DNA of 64,000 bases from Amoebidium appalachense. Taxonomy: Eukaryota > Ichthyosporea. Every line of letters begins with the position of its first letter. The stretch's first letter is position 1. The position numbers were made by a program, and so were the translations under genes. Below are positions 28,085-47,158 of the stretch, piece after piece. The notes beneath the pieces are model-generated. The model ran no database searches. It was given only the letters and a program-made list of their open reading frames with translations, and was not told where the DNA came from. Location: positions 15,066,001 to 15,130,000 of the forward strand of contig CAVNZM010000003.1 of the NCBI GenBank assembly GCA_963693365.1, given 5' to 3'.

Positions 28085-29117
28085 TTTTGTTCAATCATTG
28101 GTGGATAGCAGTATGCCAGGCAGCAAAAAGCTACTGTGCATGTGTGGCCGTGAGCATATGCAAACCTACTGACTGACTGACTGATGATATGGTTTCCACA
28201 GTGTGATCGACTCCGCGCGCCGCGCGCCGCTCCGGGCGGTGCGCGGCGTGGAATGAAAGCCAATGAATATTCACGGATTTGAGAGATAGGATTTCGCGTC
28301 ATGTGATTGGATCACATAATTTTTCTGGAGGCGTGCAAAGCAGACCACCATCCTTGCCGGGAGACCGCCAAATTGATTTTGATCACGCTTTAATGTGGTA
28401 GAACTGGCTCAGGAATTAACAGCTGAAAATTATAAGATTTATAAAAGTAATACTTTGATAAAACACGCCTATATTATTCATTTAAAGGTTGCCAGACAGA
28501 GGCGTGCAAATGAAGGGAGCCAGCCATTCCACCCATATGGCTAGTGTAGATAATTACCAACAACCTTGGTTGTAAAGATATATTTTGATATAATTTATAA
28601 CAGATAATAATATTGTTGCATAAATGAATGATTCATGAAAGAAGTCGTATCAGATATGGCAGAGGAACAACACCCTTGTGTCACAGACTTGGTGCACGTG
28701 CGCGTGCACAAATTCCATCGTCCGAGACATCATAAACCCGCCACTAAGTCGTCATTTAGTTGTCCATACGGGCCCATGTGGGCGGGCAGGCTTACGGTAA
28801 CTGTCAGCATTGTTACTAGATATACTAATGGCCACAACCCTTTCCGTTATTTGTTAGCTGATGTGGCCACTAGAGGGTCCACAGATACATATAGATGCGG
28901 CAACGATTGGCATTATTAAGTGAATCCAAGCCGAAAACAAAAATTATGCACTCGATTCAGACATCAACATATTGTCAAACAGATCTCATAAAGATATCCG
29001 AAAGGTTCGGATGTGGGGGTGATCGAGATGGGAAAAAAGGAAAATGTAGTCTAAAAGTCCCCATAAAGGCATCTTTTAAGGGTACGACAATTTGCATAGC
29101 CTCACCCATTGCTACCT
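28085..29117. promoter_or_regulatory. Upstream region of the zinc-finger gene / transposase 3' flank
   Basis: AT-rich sequence with one CpG-rich palindromic patch (28216-28247, GCGCGCCGCGCGCCGC...). Must contain the promoter of the 387-residue gene and the 3' end of the transposase transcript. I see no coding sequence. Confidence 0.5.
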
Positions 29118-36088
<6,971 letters not shown>

Positions 36089-37510
36089 TTTGACGCGCTT
36101 TACCGCACATCACGTGCATACACAAAGTTTATCAAAACAGTGTATATACATATATATTTTATAGTACAGATAGATCTCTCGTGTGCGTCCAGCTGGGATG
36201 TGGATGGGTTGTGTTGATCATGATGTCCCTTGCCTGATGTCGTGGAGTCCGCGTTGACCCCCGGGTGGTGTTTCCTACAACATGAAGATGTCCAATTATC
36301 CTAATCGTGGTGATTGGACATTTATCACGTACTCGGATAGTTCCAATGCGGCGATTGGTCTGCTATGGCATAAACTCTATCTTGCTGCGTTGCTTCGTCC
36401 AACACTGATGCTACTAGGTGCGCATGCCCATATTTCATTGACATAAAAAATAACAAACTTCAAAGTAAATATACAAGCTGAATGTGTTATTAGAACAACC
36501 GTGGAGATTTCAACGACCTGTATGTTGTTTGGTTTGCGTGCGTTGCAAATATCATTGGTGATCTGTCATGCATACATGTGGCCACTCTAGGCAGCGCGCG
36601 CACTTCGTAAACATGGGAATCCACTGGCATAGCCTACCTAATCGTTCGGTCCTTATATAAGTGTCAATAAATGTGGACAGTGTAAAAAAAAAAAAAAAAA
36701 CAATAAAAAATGCAGAAGAGTTCAACTATTAATATTCCAATAGTATCATATTAATTGCTCATTCTCCCTGCGGCCACTCGATAAGCTCAATGTCAGGTCC
36801 ACACCTTCCCATCCGATAGACCCACATACCTGAGCGCGGCAGGGAAAACAGGTGCAAGTCAAAAGTTGGTTATTTTCTTTCGTAATGGACGTTAGAAATT
36901 ACTAGAAAATTTGCACTTTAAATTGTCTGGTAATTTAATATTTATGTTCATTTCATTGATCTCTTATGCTGAGTTTTCCACGTCTGCTTCTTATAACTTC
37001 TGCCTCAGCGCGAGTTAAAACAGGAAAGACGGATGGTGATCCCCACATACAACGTACTGTAATAGTAGAATTATGGGTGCTGACAAATTTCAAGCGGATA
37101 AAAGATGTCGTCGACACAAAGCAAGAAAAAAAATGCCTCTACTTGAAACTAAGGCTTTTTATAAACACTTAAAATGTGAGAATATCGGGTTTCTGCAGAA
37201 TGTTTTGCTGTAATTGTATTGTCATTTTATGGCCAACAAGTCTTGATGACCAGGGTCCAACCTCAGCAAATTGCAGGAGGTGTGGGGGGAAACATATCAT
37301 ATGTTTTCGCCGTCTGTGATTGGGTTACGCGTTTGATTAGCTTCAGCTTATGCGATGATCAACCAATTAAAAGTTTTTCATGGGCATAGGATTGCAATCC
37401 ATTTCCCAACCGGAACTGCAACAGAAACCCCACATAACACATCTTTGTGGTCCATATGACCACATATCGTCATCGCTCTGTCTCGCGCTTACGCCTTCCA
37501 CGTCTCCACC
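36089..37510. promoter_or_regulatory. Divergent promoter region between transposase and JmjC gene
   Basis: 1.4 kb between two genes transcribed away from each other. It contains an 8-bp inverted pair TGTCCAAT/ATTGGACA (36289-36296, 36313-36320) and further CCAAT or ATTGG boxes (near 36352, 37318 and 37360). CCAAT boxes are typical of bidirectional promoters, so shared control of both genes is inferred. No TATA box stands out. No coding sequence seen. Confidence 0.6.
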
Positions 37511-40500
37511 ATGCCAAAGACCGCGAAAATGGGCGCCACAACGACCAAGCTTCCCAAGCGCAAAAAGGTTGAGACGCCGTTCGACGACTCGGACTGCAGC
37601 GAGCCCGTGGCCGCCAGCAAGGGCGGCAAGGGCGGCAAGGGCGGCAAGGATAGCAAGGCCGGGGGTAGGGGCAGGGAGAATCCCAGCAAGGCTGATAGCC
37701 CTACTGGGCAGTCAGTCGGCATTCTCCTCAAAGGCATCACCTCAGTTACGGCCCCGGCCGCCCTCGCCATGCTGCAGCCGAAGAGGAAAGGTGGGTTGTG
37801 TTTGTGTTTTACACCCCCTGCTGCATAAATAGTCGTTACGCGTGTGCTCGTTGTCAGTTTCACCTAGGCTTTCTCACTGTAACATCAAAAACTTTTAAAA
37901 TCTTCAAACATAAAAACAACATTGCGCTTCGTCTTTCATGGATAGGGAAAAGGCTTTAAAGGCACTTCGTGCCCTGCACAGTGCTGAAGAGAAACGGGAG
38001 GGCTGTTGTTTATTAGAGGGGTTTGCACCTCCTGTTCCTTTTCGTGATGCGATGGAACAGTTTTCGACCAAAGAGATAAAAGAGCAAGCGTGTAGGCAAA
38101 CAGTAACTCGCGTGTCCGAGTCATGGTTCGAGATAAGCCGGGAGCCTGTCAGCGTGGACCTTTCCAAGTGTCAAACGTTGCCTCAAGATGTTAGTGGTTT
38201 GGGTGAAATGAGCAGTGAGCAGATAGCGCAGTTGTTTGAGGAAAACCTCGAAGGTGTTGGTGGTGTCTATGCATCCGATGTCGAGGTGGATGGTGATCAA
38301 ATATTCGACGAACGCATTTTCAATGTAACTGCAATCAGTGACTTCACGCCGTTGGGAAGAAATCATTTCGGGGAAACAATGCCAGGAATCAATGTTGCCA
38401 TGTTGTACGCGCAGTTGTCTGTCTTGGGTTTAACAGTGTTTGGTGCACACATTGAAGATGCCGCGCTGGCCTCAGCAAGCCTTCTTTTGTGGGGCCTTAA
38501 GGTGTGGTTTATCCACCCTCCCTCCCAGTACAAACGGCTCTTACAGCTGGCCCGCAACGAATTGCCAGGCTCGTGCAGAAACCCACTTCAGCACAAAAAT
38601 TATATCCCTCGGTCTCCGCGTTACCTTGCATCCATAGGGTTGGCACCTGTCATAGTCGTACAGCGCGCCGGCGACTTGGTACAAACCACACCTGGAGCGC
38701 TTCACTATGGCTTTCAGGTTGGCCCGAACATTGCGCTAGCAGTGAACACCGCAACTTTTCTCTGGATCGACCAGCTTGCGCTGTATCCCACGTGCGAGTG
38801 TCGGGAACACTTCTTGCCTAGTGTGGAGAACATGATAGCGGGATTCCAGTCAGTTACACAGGAAAACATACCCGTTGCTATTGGTCAAACCCCCCCCCCC
38901 CCCCCCCCCCCCCCCCGCACTCACCCACCCACACTCCCCGTTGTATTTGTACTTTTGTTCTGTTGACTGCATTCAACCCTCCCCCCCCCCCCCCCCCCCC
39001 TCCCCCTCCGTTTATATACTCTCCCTTCACCCACTCCACTCTTTCTAAACACACCTGCTGCTAGTGTGGTTTACTCGCTCCCCCCACTCGCCTGTCCACG
39101 TCAACTAGTTCTTTTGTGTTTTCGAAACCTCTGCCTTCACCCACGATATGTTGATGGGGATATCCATACGATAGATCATTTTTGGTGTAGAAATGGTTGG
39201 GAAAGGGGGGGATTCGGTGGTGTTTTGGGTCATATGATGACCTCCAATAGTTATCTGGATCATGCCGGAAAATACTATCTGTTGCCAGGGTTGCCCTGTT
39301 TCCGCACTTCTGTTAGTTTTCTACGATTCCAACAATTGTACTAACATTAGTCCTACTATTCTTCAGTCACAGAAGTCCAGGAAGATGACGAGAACAACTT
39401 CAACGACGAGGATGAATGCCCCTACAACCGCGAGGATCAGCTCGAGGTCCTTTTTTACACACTGGTGTTGTCGGGCAAGCACCCAACCTACACCAACCAG
39501 AGGATGCGAAAGCTCATCCGCTCCTACAGTCGCGCCGCCATGAGGGAGCACTTGCGCGCCCTCCTGGGCAAGGAGGCGAGACTGCCAGTGCTTGATGATC
39601 CAGAGCCGCCTCCGTCTCCATCTGGGCCTGGGCTGGGCCGCACCCCTACCACCCCTTCCCGTCGCCCAACCCCCTCCCCCTCCAAGAAACACCCCGAGAC
39701 ATTATCCTTTCAGGAGACCACCCAGTTCCTGGTAGGCAACCTATCCCTCCCTTGGTTTCGTTTTGATTTTGTTTCTCTTACCTATTGTAGTAGTTATGTT
39801 TCAAACAACCCTCCCCCCACCAATCTCTGTGATCAAAGCTCATCCTTGTGGAGGAATTGTTGCCATCCCACCACCTCATGCTGCCACCTCCTAATGCATT
39901 CATCCCCCCCTACCCGCACTAAACCCATCCCTACTACATCCACACCCTTATTCTGTCTAAGTGGATAAACTGAAGGAACTATTCAAACTTGGTCATTTCA
40001 AAGCAACTGCTACAGCACGTTTCCAGCATGGAGGATTTATAGCTCCATCAAGATTTATTCACATCGTCATTCTTGTTTTCTAACATTTTCCATCACCGTC
40101 AGAATGACTATGTGGAAAAGTCCTCCAAGACCCACAACATCTACCAGCACCTTGTGCTGGAGTCACCCCAGATCAACAACGCCCACGATGGGGACCTGGC
40201 TGGAAAGTTCGTCGAGGTTCTTCAGAAAGTCGAGACGTCAAGCGCGAAGCTGAATCAGGAGGCCGTGGCCAAGTGGGTCCACATCATCCGCAACTGTGTG
40301 CGTAGCGATCCCGCACAGAAGTATATCTCCAAAATCCGCACGGGCATCACCTCCATCAAGTCCAATGTCCACCAGCACGTCCGCAACTTCCTGAGGACTG
40401 GGTACGTTGTACCTGGGACCAATCTCGATGTATTCCCCCCCCCCCCCCCCCCCCCCCCCCCCCGCGCGTCCCCCGCCTCCGTACTCAACGGACTCCTTCT

Positions 40501-42674
40501 ATGACAACGGGCTTAACTCTTCTCACACGCATCCTAGCACACAGGTTACTTTGTTCTAATCTACTTGTATGCCATTAACGTCATTTGTACAGGGATGGAG
40601 ATATGTAGCTGTTTTGTTCTAATCTACTTGTATGCCATTAACGTCATTTGTACAGGGATGGAGATATGTAGCTGTTTCAAGTAGTAATGTAGTAATAATA
40701 CTTTCTTTTCATTGTATTTATATAATATTTTATTGACAGTCTTCTGTAATACACAATCATGGACTAACCCCCCCCCCCCCCCCCCCCCCCCCTCCTCCCC
40801 CCCCCCCCCCACAACGCCACCGCCACCTGCTTCACCACCACTCGCTTCTGTTTCCTTTCTTTTGCTGCATTCAAACACACATTCACAGCTGGTCGCCTAC
40901 GCCCCAACTGCCGATGAGCGACCAGCGCTGTGGCTGGCCCTCCTGGATGAGGTCAAGCTGAATGGCCAGCCGTGCGGCCGCGTGTACTCTGTCGACCCTG
41001 AAACGGGCAACCCGTTCGGGTACCAGCCGTTTTCCCGCCTGTTCAGCAGCATCTCATTGAAGGCTGTGCGGCTTGTCCTTGGCAACAAGACTGCCTTGGT
41101 ATGTAATGTCCCCAACAAATCACTTTCAACACATTCTGAGTCTAGACTACATCAAAGGACCCCCCCCCCCCCCCCCCCCTTGCCTCCTGCCCACCACCCA
41201 CTCACACATACTCGCTCTTCAACCAACACACGTGTGTACACACACATACACACACACACACTCCCTTTCACCCTTCCACGTTCTCCTCTGATCACCGGTT
41301 TAACTTCCCAAATAACTTGCTTTCATCGTATATATTTACTTGCATAACACTTTCTTTCCCCCCCCCCCCCCCCCCCCCCCCGCTCCCCTCCACCATGAAC
41401 ATTCCACGAATCGAATCGAAAAAAAAATTGATGCATATTCCTAGGTCTGCAAATGCTTGGAATATTTCAAGAATAAAGACAGTTTTAAGCATCATCATAG
41501 AGAATTACGGTCACATTCTTACATCATGAAGGGCCATAATGTTGTCGTCATATGATCCTAATGACATCCATTGGATGTCAGTAAGACCATATGACGACAA
41601 CATTATCTGTCTCTTCTCTTCTCTTCCTTATGTGTATTCCTTCCGAACTTTACCTCTTTTGAAAACAGATCACTAAAGAAGCACTGGGCAGGATATCGCC
41701 AGAGACCACAGGGCATTCTTCCGGCTGGTCGTCAACTGCTTCGAGGTGTCGCTGCGAGACCCCAACCAACACAAGCTCATCAACAAGTGGACCCCCGTGA
41801 AATTCGAATGTGACGACCCCAACTATGACGGTGCTGCGGCCGAAGGCAACATCAAGTTGGTGGGTCCCCCCCCCCCCCCCCCCCCCTTTTGGCTAGGCAA
41901 TAGGATGCTGACACTTGAGCTGTGGGGTGTTTCATCATGGCTCACGAGACTTACGCTAAGTTCATTATAATTCCTACCCTCCCCCCCCCCCCCCTTATGG
42001 TGTGATTATCGCTGACTACACTATAGCGTGCCGACACTCGAGCTAGTTAGCATTTAGTCTGTTCTGTTTTATAAAAGACTTCTTTGTTCACATCTGCAAA
42101 CCCCCCCCCCCCCCCCCCATAAAAAAAAAAACACAAACAACACAATCACATCGTTGGAAAAAGTTTTCTAGACTGACTTCTGTAAAGCATCTGACTCTGT
42201 GCCCGCCATTACCTGCAGTACATCTCAAACTACGACAACTACGTGAAGGACCAGATGGTGACAGCCGAGCGGGAGGCCGGGGAGGAGTTGCGCAGGCAGC
42301 AGGAGGAGGCCGATGCGGAGAGGGAGGCAGAGGCACTGGCGGAGCGGGAGCGGGAGGAGCAGGCCGCTAAGGAGGCCGCGTCTCTGCACAAGGAGGCCCC
42401 AGACCCCAAGGTGGACCAACGTAAAAACGAGACGGACGCGGCCAAGGTCGGCAAGGAGGGCGAGGATGTCGCTGTGGGCGGCACGGAGGGTGACAGCGAG
42501 GCCGTGCAGCAGGTGGAGGGGGTGGAGGAGGAGGCGGCTGAGTTTCAAGGTGAGGACTCTCCGGCTGAGTTCAACGAGGCTGAGGGAGAGACCCCCCTTA
42601 CCAGGTCGGCGATGAAGAGAAGGCGCCAACAGGGTCATGCCAGCCCCCACAAAAAGCCCAAATTCACCCCTTAG
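37511..42674 (+). CDS. JmjC-domain (KDM4-like) protein encoded by the DNA transposon
   Basis: Exons supported by phase: 37938 (or acceptor 37945/6)-38883, 39367-39731, 40103-40405/8, 40889-41098, 41692-41859, 42219-42674, about 816 aa; a basic upstream exon (ATG 37511, CCACCATGC context, to ~37790) probably adds ~94 aa, but that junction is unresolved. Numbered from ATG 37938, residues ~140-285 are a JmjC fold: GINVAMLYAQL, then H171-x-E173 (FGAHIEDAALASASLLLWG), K188 (GLKVWFIHPP), AGDLVQTTPGALHYGF with H256, and ATFLWIDQLALYPTCEC. These are the Fe(II) and 2-oxoglutarate positions of KDM4 demethylases; the asparagine of KDM4 SINY is replaced. The later exons (LEVLFYTLVLSGKHPTYTN; a helical stretch; an acidic, coiled-coil-like, basic-ended tail) match no family I know. 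Probable role: a nuclear dioxygenase acting on histone methyl-lysine, inferred. Confidence 0.82.
40551..40676 (+). repeat. Perfect 63-bp tandem duplication in a JmjC-gene intron
   Basis: TTGTTCTAATCTACTTGTAT... occurs at 40551-40613 and immediately again at 40614-40676, without visible differences. A very recent duplication or an assembly artefact. Confidence 0.9.
41536..41606. repeat. 71-bp hairpin of two stacked palindromes in a JmjC-gene intron
   Basis: The outer arms ATAATGTTGTCGTCATATG (41536-41554) and CATATGACGACAACATTAT (41588-41606) are perfect complements. The inner arms TGACATCCA and TGGATGTCA surround a one-base loop. Looks like a small foldback element or a structured RNA. Confidence 0.85.
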
Positions 42675-42860
42675 CCCCCCACCTCCCCCCCCCCCTCCCC
42701 CTTCCCCCCAAGAAATGTACTGCCCCTTTTTTGTAGGGGATTATTTTGGATTTTATTTTGCAAGTTTGTTTACTTTGTTTAGTTTTGTTTTTTTCTCATC
42801 AATTTATAGTGTTTCTTTTCTTGAATTTTAATGTTTTGAATAGTTGAGACAGTAGAGGGG

Positions 42861-42920
42861 TGTCCCAGTGGGACATCCCGTAGATGTAAAGAGTGGAGAC
42901 ACGTCCCAGTGGGACGTGTC
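42861..42920. terminator. Two related hairpins downstream of the JmjC gene
   Basis: TGTCCCAGTGGGACA (42861-42875) and GACACGTCCC-AGT-GGGACGTGTC (42898-42920) share the core TCCCAGTGGGA. They lie about 190-245 bp after the stop codon and before ATTAAAG, so they may structure the 3' end of the transcript or bind a dimeric protein. Function unknown. Confidence 0.5.
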
Positions 42921-42929
42921 ATAAGAAAT

Positions 42930-43833
42930 TAAAGATTGTTCAGCACGGTCAACGACACTTCACTGTGCAGCCACGGGGAGGAAAGGGAAGGGGGGGGGGG
43001 GGGGGGGGGGGGGAAACTGGGGGGAACTGACATCATCTTGGCATCAACCGGGGCACAAAATGATGCTTTAATATAGATTTTTGGACGATTAGAATACAGT
43101 ATAATGATCATATTAAATTGCTTGTAGTGATCGTTTTGTCGACTTATTATGCTGCACAAGTTGTCACAAAGTAAACATAAAGGTGACATGTGTATGTCGT
43201 GAATCGGTGTGCATGAAATAAAGATCATGTAGAGTGATCCAGAAGGTATCTTTGTATGGTCGGCAACAGATCCGTTTGATGACATAAAGGCATCGTGAAA
43301 TAAGGATTCCGATGCCCCGAGATACTTTAAAGGCAACATTTAGTTCTCCTTATGTGCCGTTTTAGATGCAGAGAAGTCAACATGAAGACCTCTAAATCAC
43401 CTCTCGTTGCAATAAGGTAATGTACATCATGTCCCTTTAACGATATCGTTAGATGTCTGTTTGTTGCCTTAATTTCTTATTTGAGCTCTTTAAAGTGGCC
43501 TTAAAGATGACATAAAAGGGTCTTGATGTGCAGGATCTTACGATACCTATATTTTAGGGGTAGAAAAGGTGGGGATTGGGGGGGGTTACGGATGGGTAGT
43601 GGTTAGGTTTAGGTGTAGAAAACGATGTCAGGAAAAATGTATATAAAGATGTCAGGAAATTTCCAGACATCTTTATGATAACTTGAAAGTCGTCTTTAAA
43701 TGGTCCGAAAATATCCTGACATCTTTTCGATGGGATATGGGGTAGATAGGGTTAAAGGGTGTGATGTAGATGACTTTGATTAGATGCTGACGTCTTAGAT
43801 GGCTTATGGATGGATTCGACAAGATTGCTGATG
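42930..43833. repeat. Right subterminal region and right TIR of the DNA transposon
   Basis: Contains poly-G (42989-43012) and then AT-richer DNA with repeated short motifs (AAGATGTCAGGAAA at 43648 and related words; GATGTC, CTTTAAAGTGG), akin to the left subterminal region. Ends in the 15-bp TIR. No coding sequence. Confidence 0.7.
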
Positions 43834-45022
43834 GTGTGCACCACGGCCCCCCCTTCCCCCCCTGCCCCCCTCGGCCTCTCTCACCACCATTTCCACCCCT
43901 CCCTCTAGCCTGCCCACCACCACGAGCAAGATAAGGGGCAAACCTCTCGGTGAACTGCTGCTGTTGTCCTCCACGTCCACCTCGGCCACGACCGCCGTGT
44001 CCACCCCGGTCGCCGCCACGGCCACCCCGGAAGCCGAAGCCCCCTCGGCCAGAGAAGACGGCCTGGGAGAGCTCGGCAACCTGCTTGACCAACATGGTGA
44101 GTGCATCTGGCTGTTCACCCTCTTTTTTCTCTTTTTCCCCCTTCGGTCCACTCTCCTTCTTTTTCTTGTCTACTTCCATCACCTCCTTTTTATCCCTCTT
44201 ATTGAACTTCACCTCGTGCATGGCAAGCAAGTGACGTTTAACATGCAACACCACCTCATCTACATCATCATGCTCCCCAAACATGCGTGCAGTGTCTGTG
44301 TTTACAGAGAGAGCCTTACGAGCAAACTCGAATTTTTCCCTATCACTCACGTCACCAGCTAACTCACAAAGGTCTTCAAAGACCCGATATTCCCTCTCAA
44401 AGAATGCACGAGCTTCTACGGGGGACATCTCTAAAGTGGGAAAGGTATACTTCCATTCTCTGAGCTGGGCCCGGAAGGTACGGCGCCGGTCGGCCGTCAG
44501 GTATCGGCCGACGAGCCGGGCCGTATACTCGAGCTCGTTTTCCGGCCGTGTGAAGGCCTCGAGCTCCCCGTCCACGTCGTCGGTGCTGTTCTCGTCCTCG
44601 TCGTCGGGGATGAACCGTGCGGCCAGACGTTTCTGGCCGAGCGTCCGGGGCACCATCTCGTCCCTCCCCTCGTCGTACTGCTGCTCGTATATACGAGCCG
44701 TCACCTGGGGGGCCTGCTCGGCCCGGTACGGGTGCTCCTCCATCAGGGTGCATAAGTCGGCCATTGTTTTGTGGTCGATGCACTGTTTGATCATTAAGCA
44801 CGAGGCCGCCACAGTGGGGGCCTTCTTTGTGTCTAACACTAGTGTGGGTGTGTTAGCTAGGAGTGTCCTAAGCCACCTAGGTATTTCCGAGTCGTGTTTG
44901 AGTATAAAACTGAAAGCTGTGGTCTGTCTAACGTCTAGTGTATGAACCTGTGGTACCTGTGTGTGCAGGGAGCTATCCTCCGCTGCCAGTGCGTAGAACA
45001 TGTCTACGTTAAACTTAGCCAT
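43834..45022 (-). pseudogene. Gypsy gag, N-terminal piece (interrupted)
   Basis: ATG 45022 begins a ~395-residue gag portion: a helical capsid-like region, an acidic patch (~residue 140), a lysine-rich stretch and a long RGG/GGR-rich segment likely to bind RNA. The host frame is cut at 43834 by the transposon TIR; a short out-of-family tail continues to 43673. The zinc knuckle is at 24988-25136. Confidence 0.88.
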
Positions 45023-45167
45023 TGTGTGGTGTTCGGGTGGTTGTGTTTATGTTTTTTTTTTTTTTTTTTTTTTTTTTTCTGTGTGTTTGAGGTGTAGCAA
45101 CAGCCCAGAAGGAACTGTCACCGCGTTACCCTAGCGCGAAAAACCGCACTAAAAGAAAGGTGTAGCT
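45023..45167 (-). promoter_or_regulatory. Gypsy 5' leader and primer-site region
   Basis: On the minus strand the LTR end (TACGACA) is followed by AGCTACACC, then a hairpin-forming GTGCGG/CGCGC stretch and TCCTTCTGGGCTGTTGCT, all shared with the non-autonomous element. There is no standard TGG start next to the LTR, so the priming tRNA or a self-priming mode is not clear. A run of ~30 As on the minus strand (45051-45079) precedes gag. Confidence 0.6.
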
Positions 45168-45885
45168 TGTCGTATCCTAATATATGTGTACTAGAGACGC
45201 GGCACTCTACTAAGTGTACACACACGAAAAGGAACGAACGTGTACAGAAAAACGGTAAAGTTTATTAAGACCAGGCTCCGACGGGCAAAACTTAGATCCG
45301 TACGGATTGAGTCTAAGTTACGACTGAGGCCATCAAGGCCGTGCCCTCAAAGATCATCATCACCTGGCCCCCTACGATGCCACATTCCATTAACATTCCG
45401 ATCTACTTTTATCGTGCGCCTGCACGAGCTAAGTCGATCTACTCAACTAATATATTTATCCAAGTCTCACCCCCTCACCCTCCCCCTAGTGGCACCGCAG
45501 AGTCTAAATCTACATTTCATACTATCCTCCCCCCCCCCTCCCTCCCCCCCTTTCCTCTATATCTACATATATAAATACGTTTGGCAACATATACTATCAA
45601 ACCTTGCCAATCCTTACAAAAGGGCTTCTGCCCGAACAATCACATTCCTAAGTCCTCCTACAATCTATCCTACACACTAATTAGAATTCTATTGGACGGC
45701 TGTCCCGGCTGACGTGGTCCAATGCCCTGCGCCGGCAGAGGCAAGATGCACGCAGCTGTTCAGCTATCTTGAGGCCCCGGACTTGATCTTGATGATCTGT
45801 GGACCCGGGCCACCCCCCCCCCCCCCCCCCCCCGATCTCGATCGTAGACTTAGGCTAATCTGCTGAGACGGATTAGTATATGTCA
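45168..45885 (-). repeat. 5' LTR of the Gypsy element
   Basis: 718 bp, nearly identical to 18820-19536. CTGAC target duplicate at 45886-45890. Confidence 0.95.
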
Positions 45886-47158
45886 CTGACGTTGCCCTGT
45901 AGATGCACCTCTGCCCCCGTCCACAACCTGCACCCAAAACCCCATGCCCCTGGCACAATGTTATATCGAGTGGAACATAGCAACAGACATGATAACAGAC
46001 ACCATCCATACAACCACACTCAGCATGCCCCATCCACAAAGAATTCCTAGCAAAACCTAACATGCCACTGACGAACACCTCCAGACTCATGTGGCGTACA
46101 CCTCCAGACTCTCTTGCTGGCCATTCCTCTACCCGACAAAGACTCCTACTACGTAGGTCCCGGTGGTTTGGGAATGCCTCCGCCCCAACCGTGCCCTACC
46201 CAGCGGTGTGTCTAAGGCCTACTGCTGCACTGGGCACCACAACACTACTCAACAACACTACGGGCAGCCACTCCAAAGGGCCTCAACACCAGGCCCAGGG
46301 CAGCCACTCCAAGGGGCCTCAGCACCAGGCCCTTTGACGACGGGGGTTCACAACAGTGGGGGCCTGCCACTGCCATGACTACACTTCGACCCCCCCCCCA
46401 GCCCCCTCGTCAGAGGGCCGAGCTCCCAGACAGCAGCAGGACTTTCTATTCCACTGACCCTAACCGCACACGTCGCCAACACAGGACTCATACACACGTC
46501 GAAAACGCCAGGCACCAGTAGAAAACTCGCCGAAAAATAACACCACACAATAGTTACTCCCATACAAACAACAACCCAAGAGATCTAGACGGCCTACCCC
46601 CTAATAAAACCTTCATACCAGCAACACGGTCACCGACATCCCTGCCCCCCACGACCGGGCTGTTTACACCACGCGTTGCCCCCGCTCCTTGCAGTTGTCG
46701 CAGGTGCACACCTGGGAAAGAGCCTGGCGCCGGCTCTTGCTGTCCCGCCCAAAGACGCTAGCCTGGCCCATCTGTTATCCCGTTGTGGCCGTGGCTGGTA
46801 GGGCTGGCAGTAGCGCCGTGGGGAGGGTGACCGCCGCCGGTCCCCTCTGAGGCCTCTGCTGGGCAAACGGCCCTGAGCTTGCTAAGTCACCTAGGGAGGT
46901 CAAGGTCCTTAGCGAGGACTAAGTCCCCTGTGATACTAGTCCTACTGCTCATGTTGCCTATGCCAACTGTTGCTAGCTGTAGGTCTGTGTGTGCGTATGT
47001 TTCTTCTACCTCTAACCGTCGAAAAAGGCCTAAGACAAAACCACTCATAACCGCTAGGCGTGAAAAAAAAAAACTAGGGGTGAAAGCAACAGCCCAGAAG
47101 GACTAACAGTGCGTGTGCCCCCTCCCTGCAACAAACTGCAGAGAAAGGGGGTGTAGCT
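45886..47158 (-). repeat. Internal copy 2 of the LTR element, right fragment
   Basis: Continues from 18819 across the Gypsy insertion and matches 16724-17997. No recognisable protein. Confidence 0.88.

Noticed and set aside
41669-41691. Acceptor AAACAG at 41668 for JmjC-gene exon 6
   Set aside because: Reading from it meets a stop at 41674 in the required frame; GGGCAG at 41691 keeps the frame open.
43673-43833. Last ~53 codons of the gag frame
   Set aside because: They lie in the TIR and subterminal DNA of the inserted transposon and are not gag.
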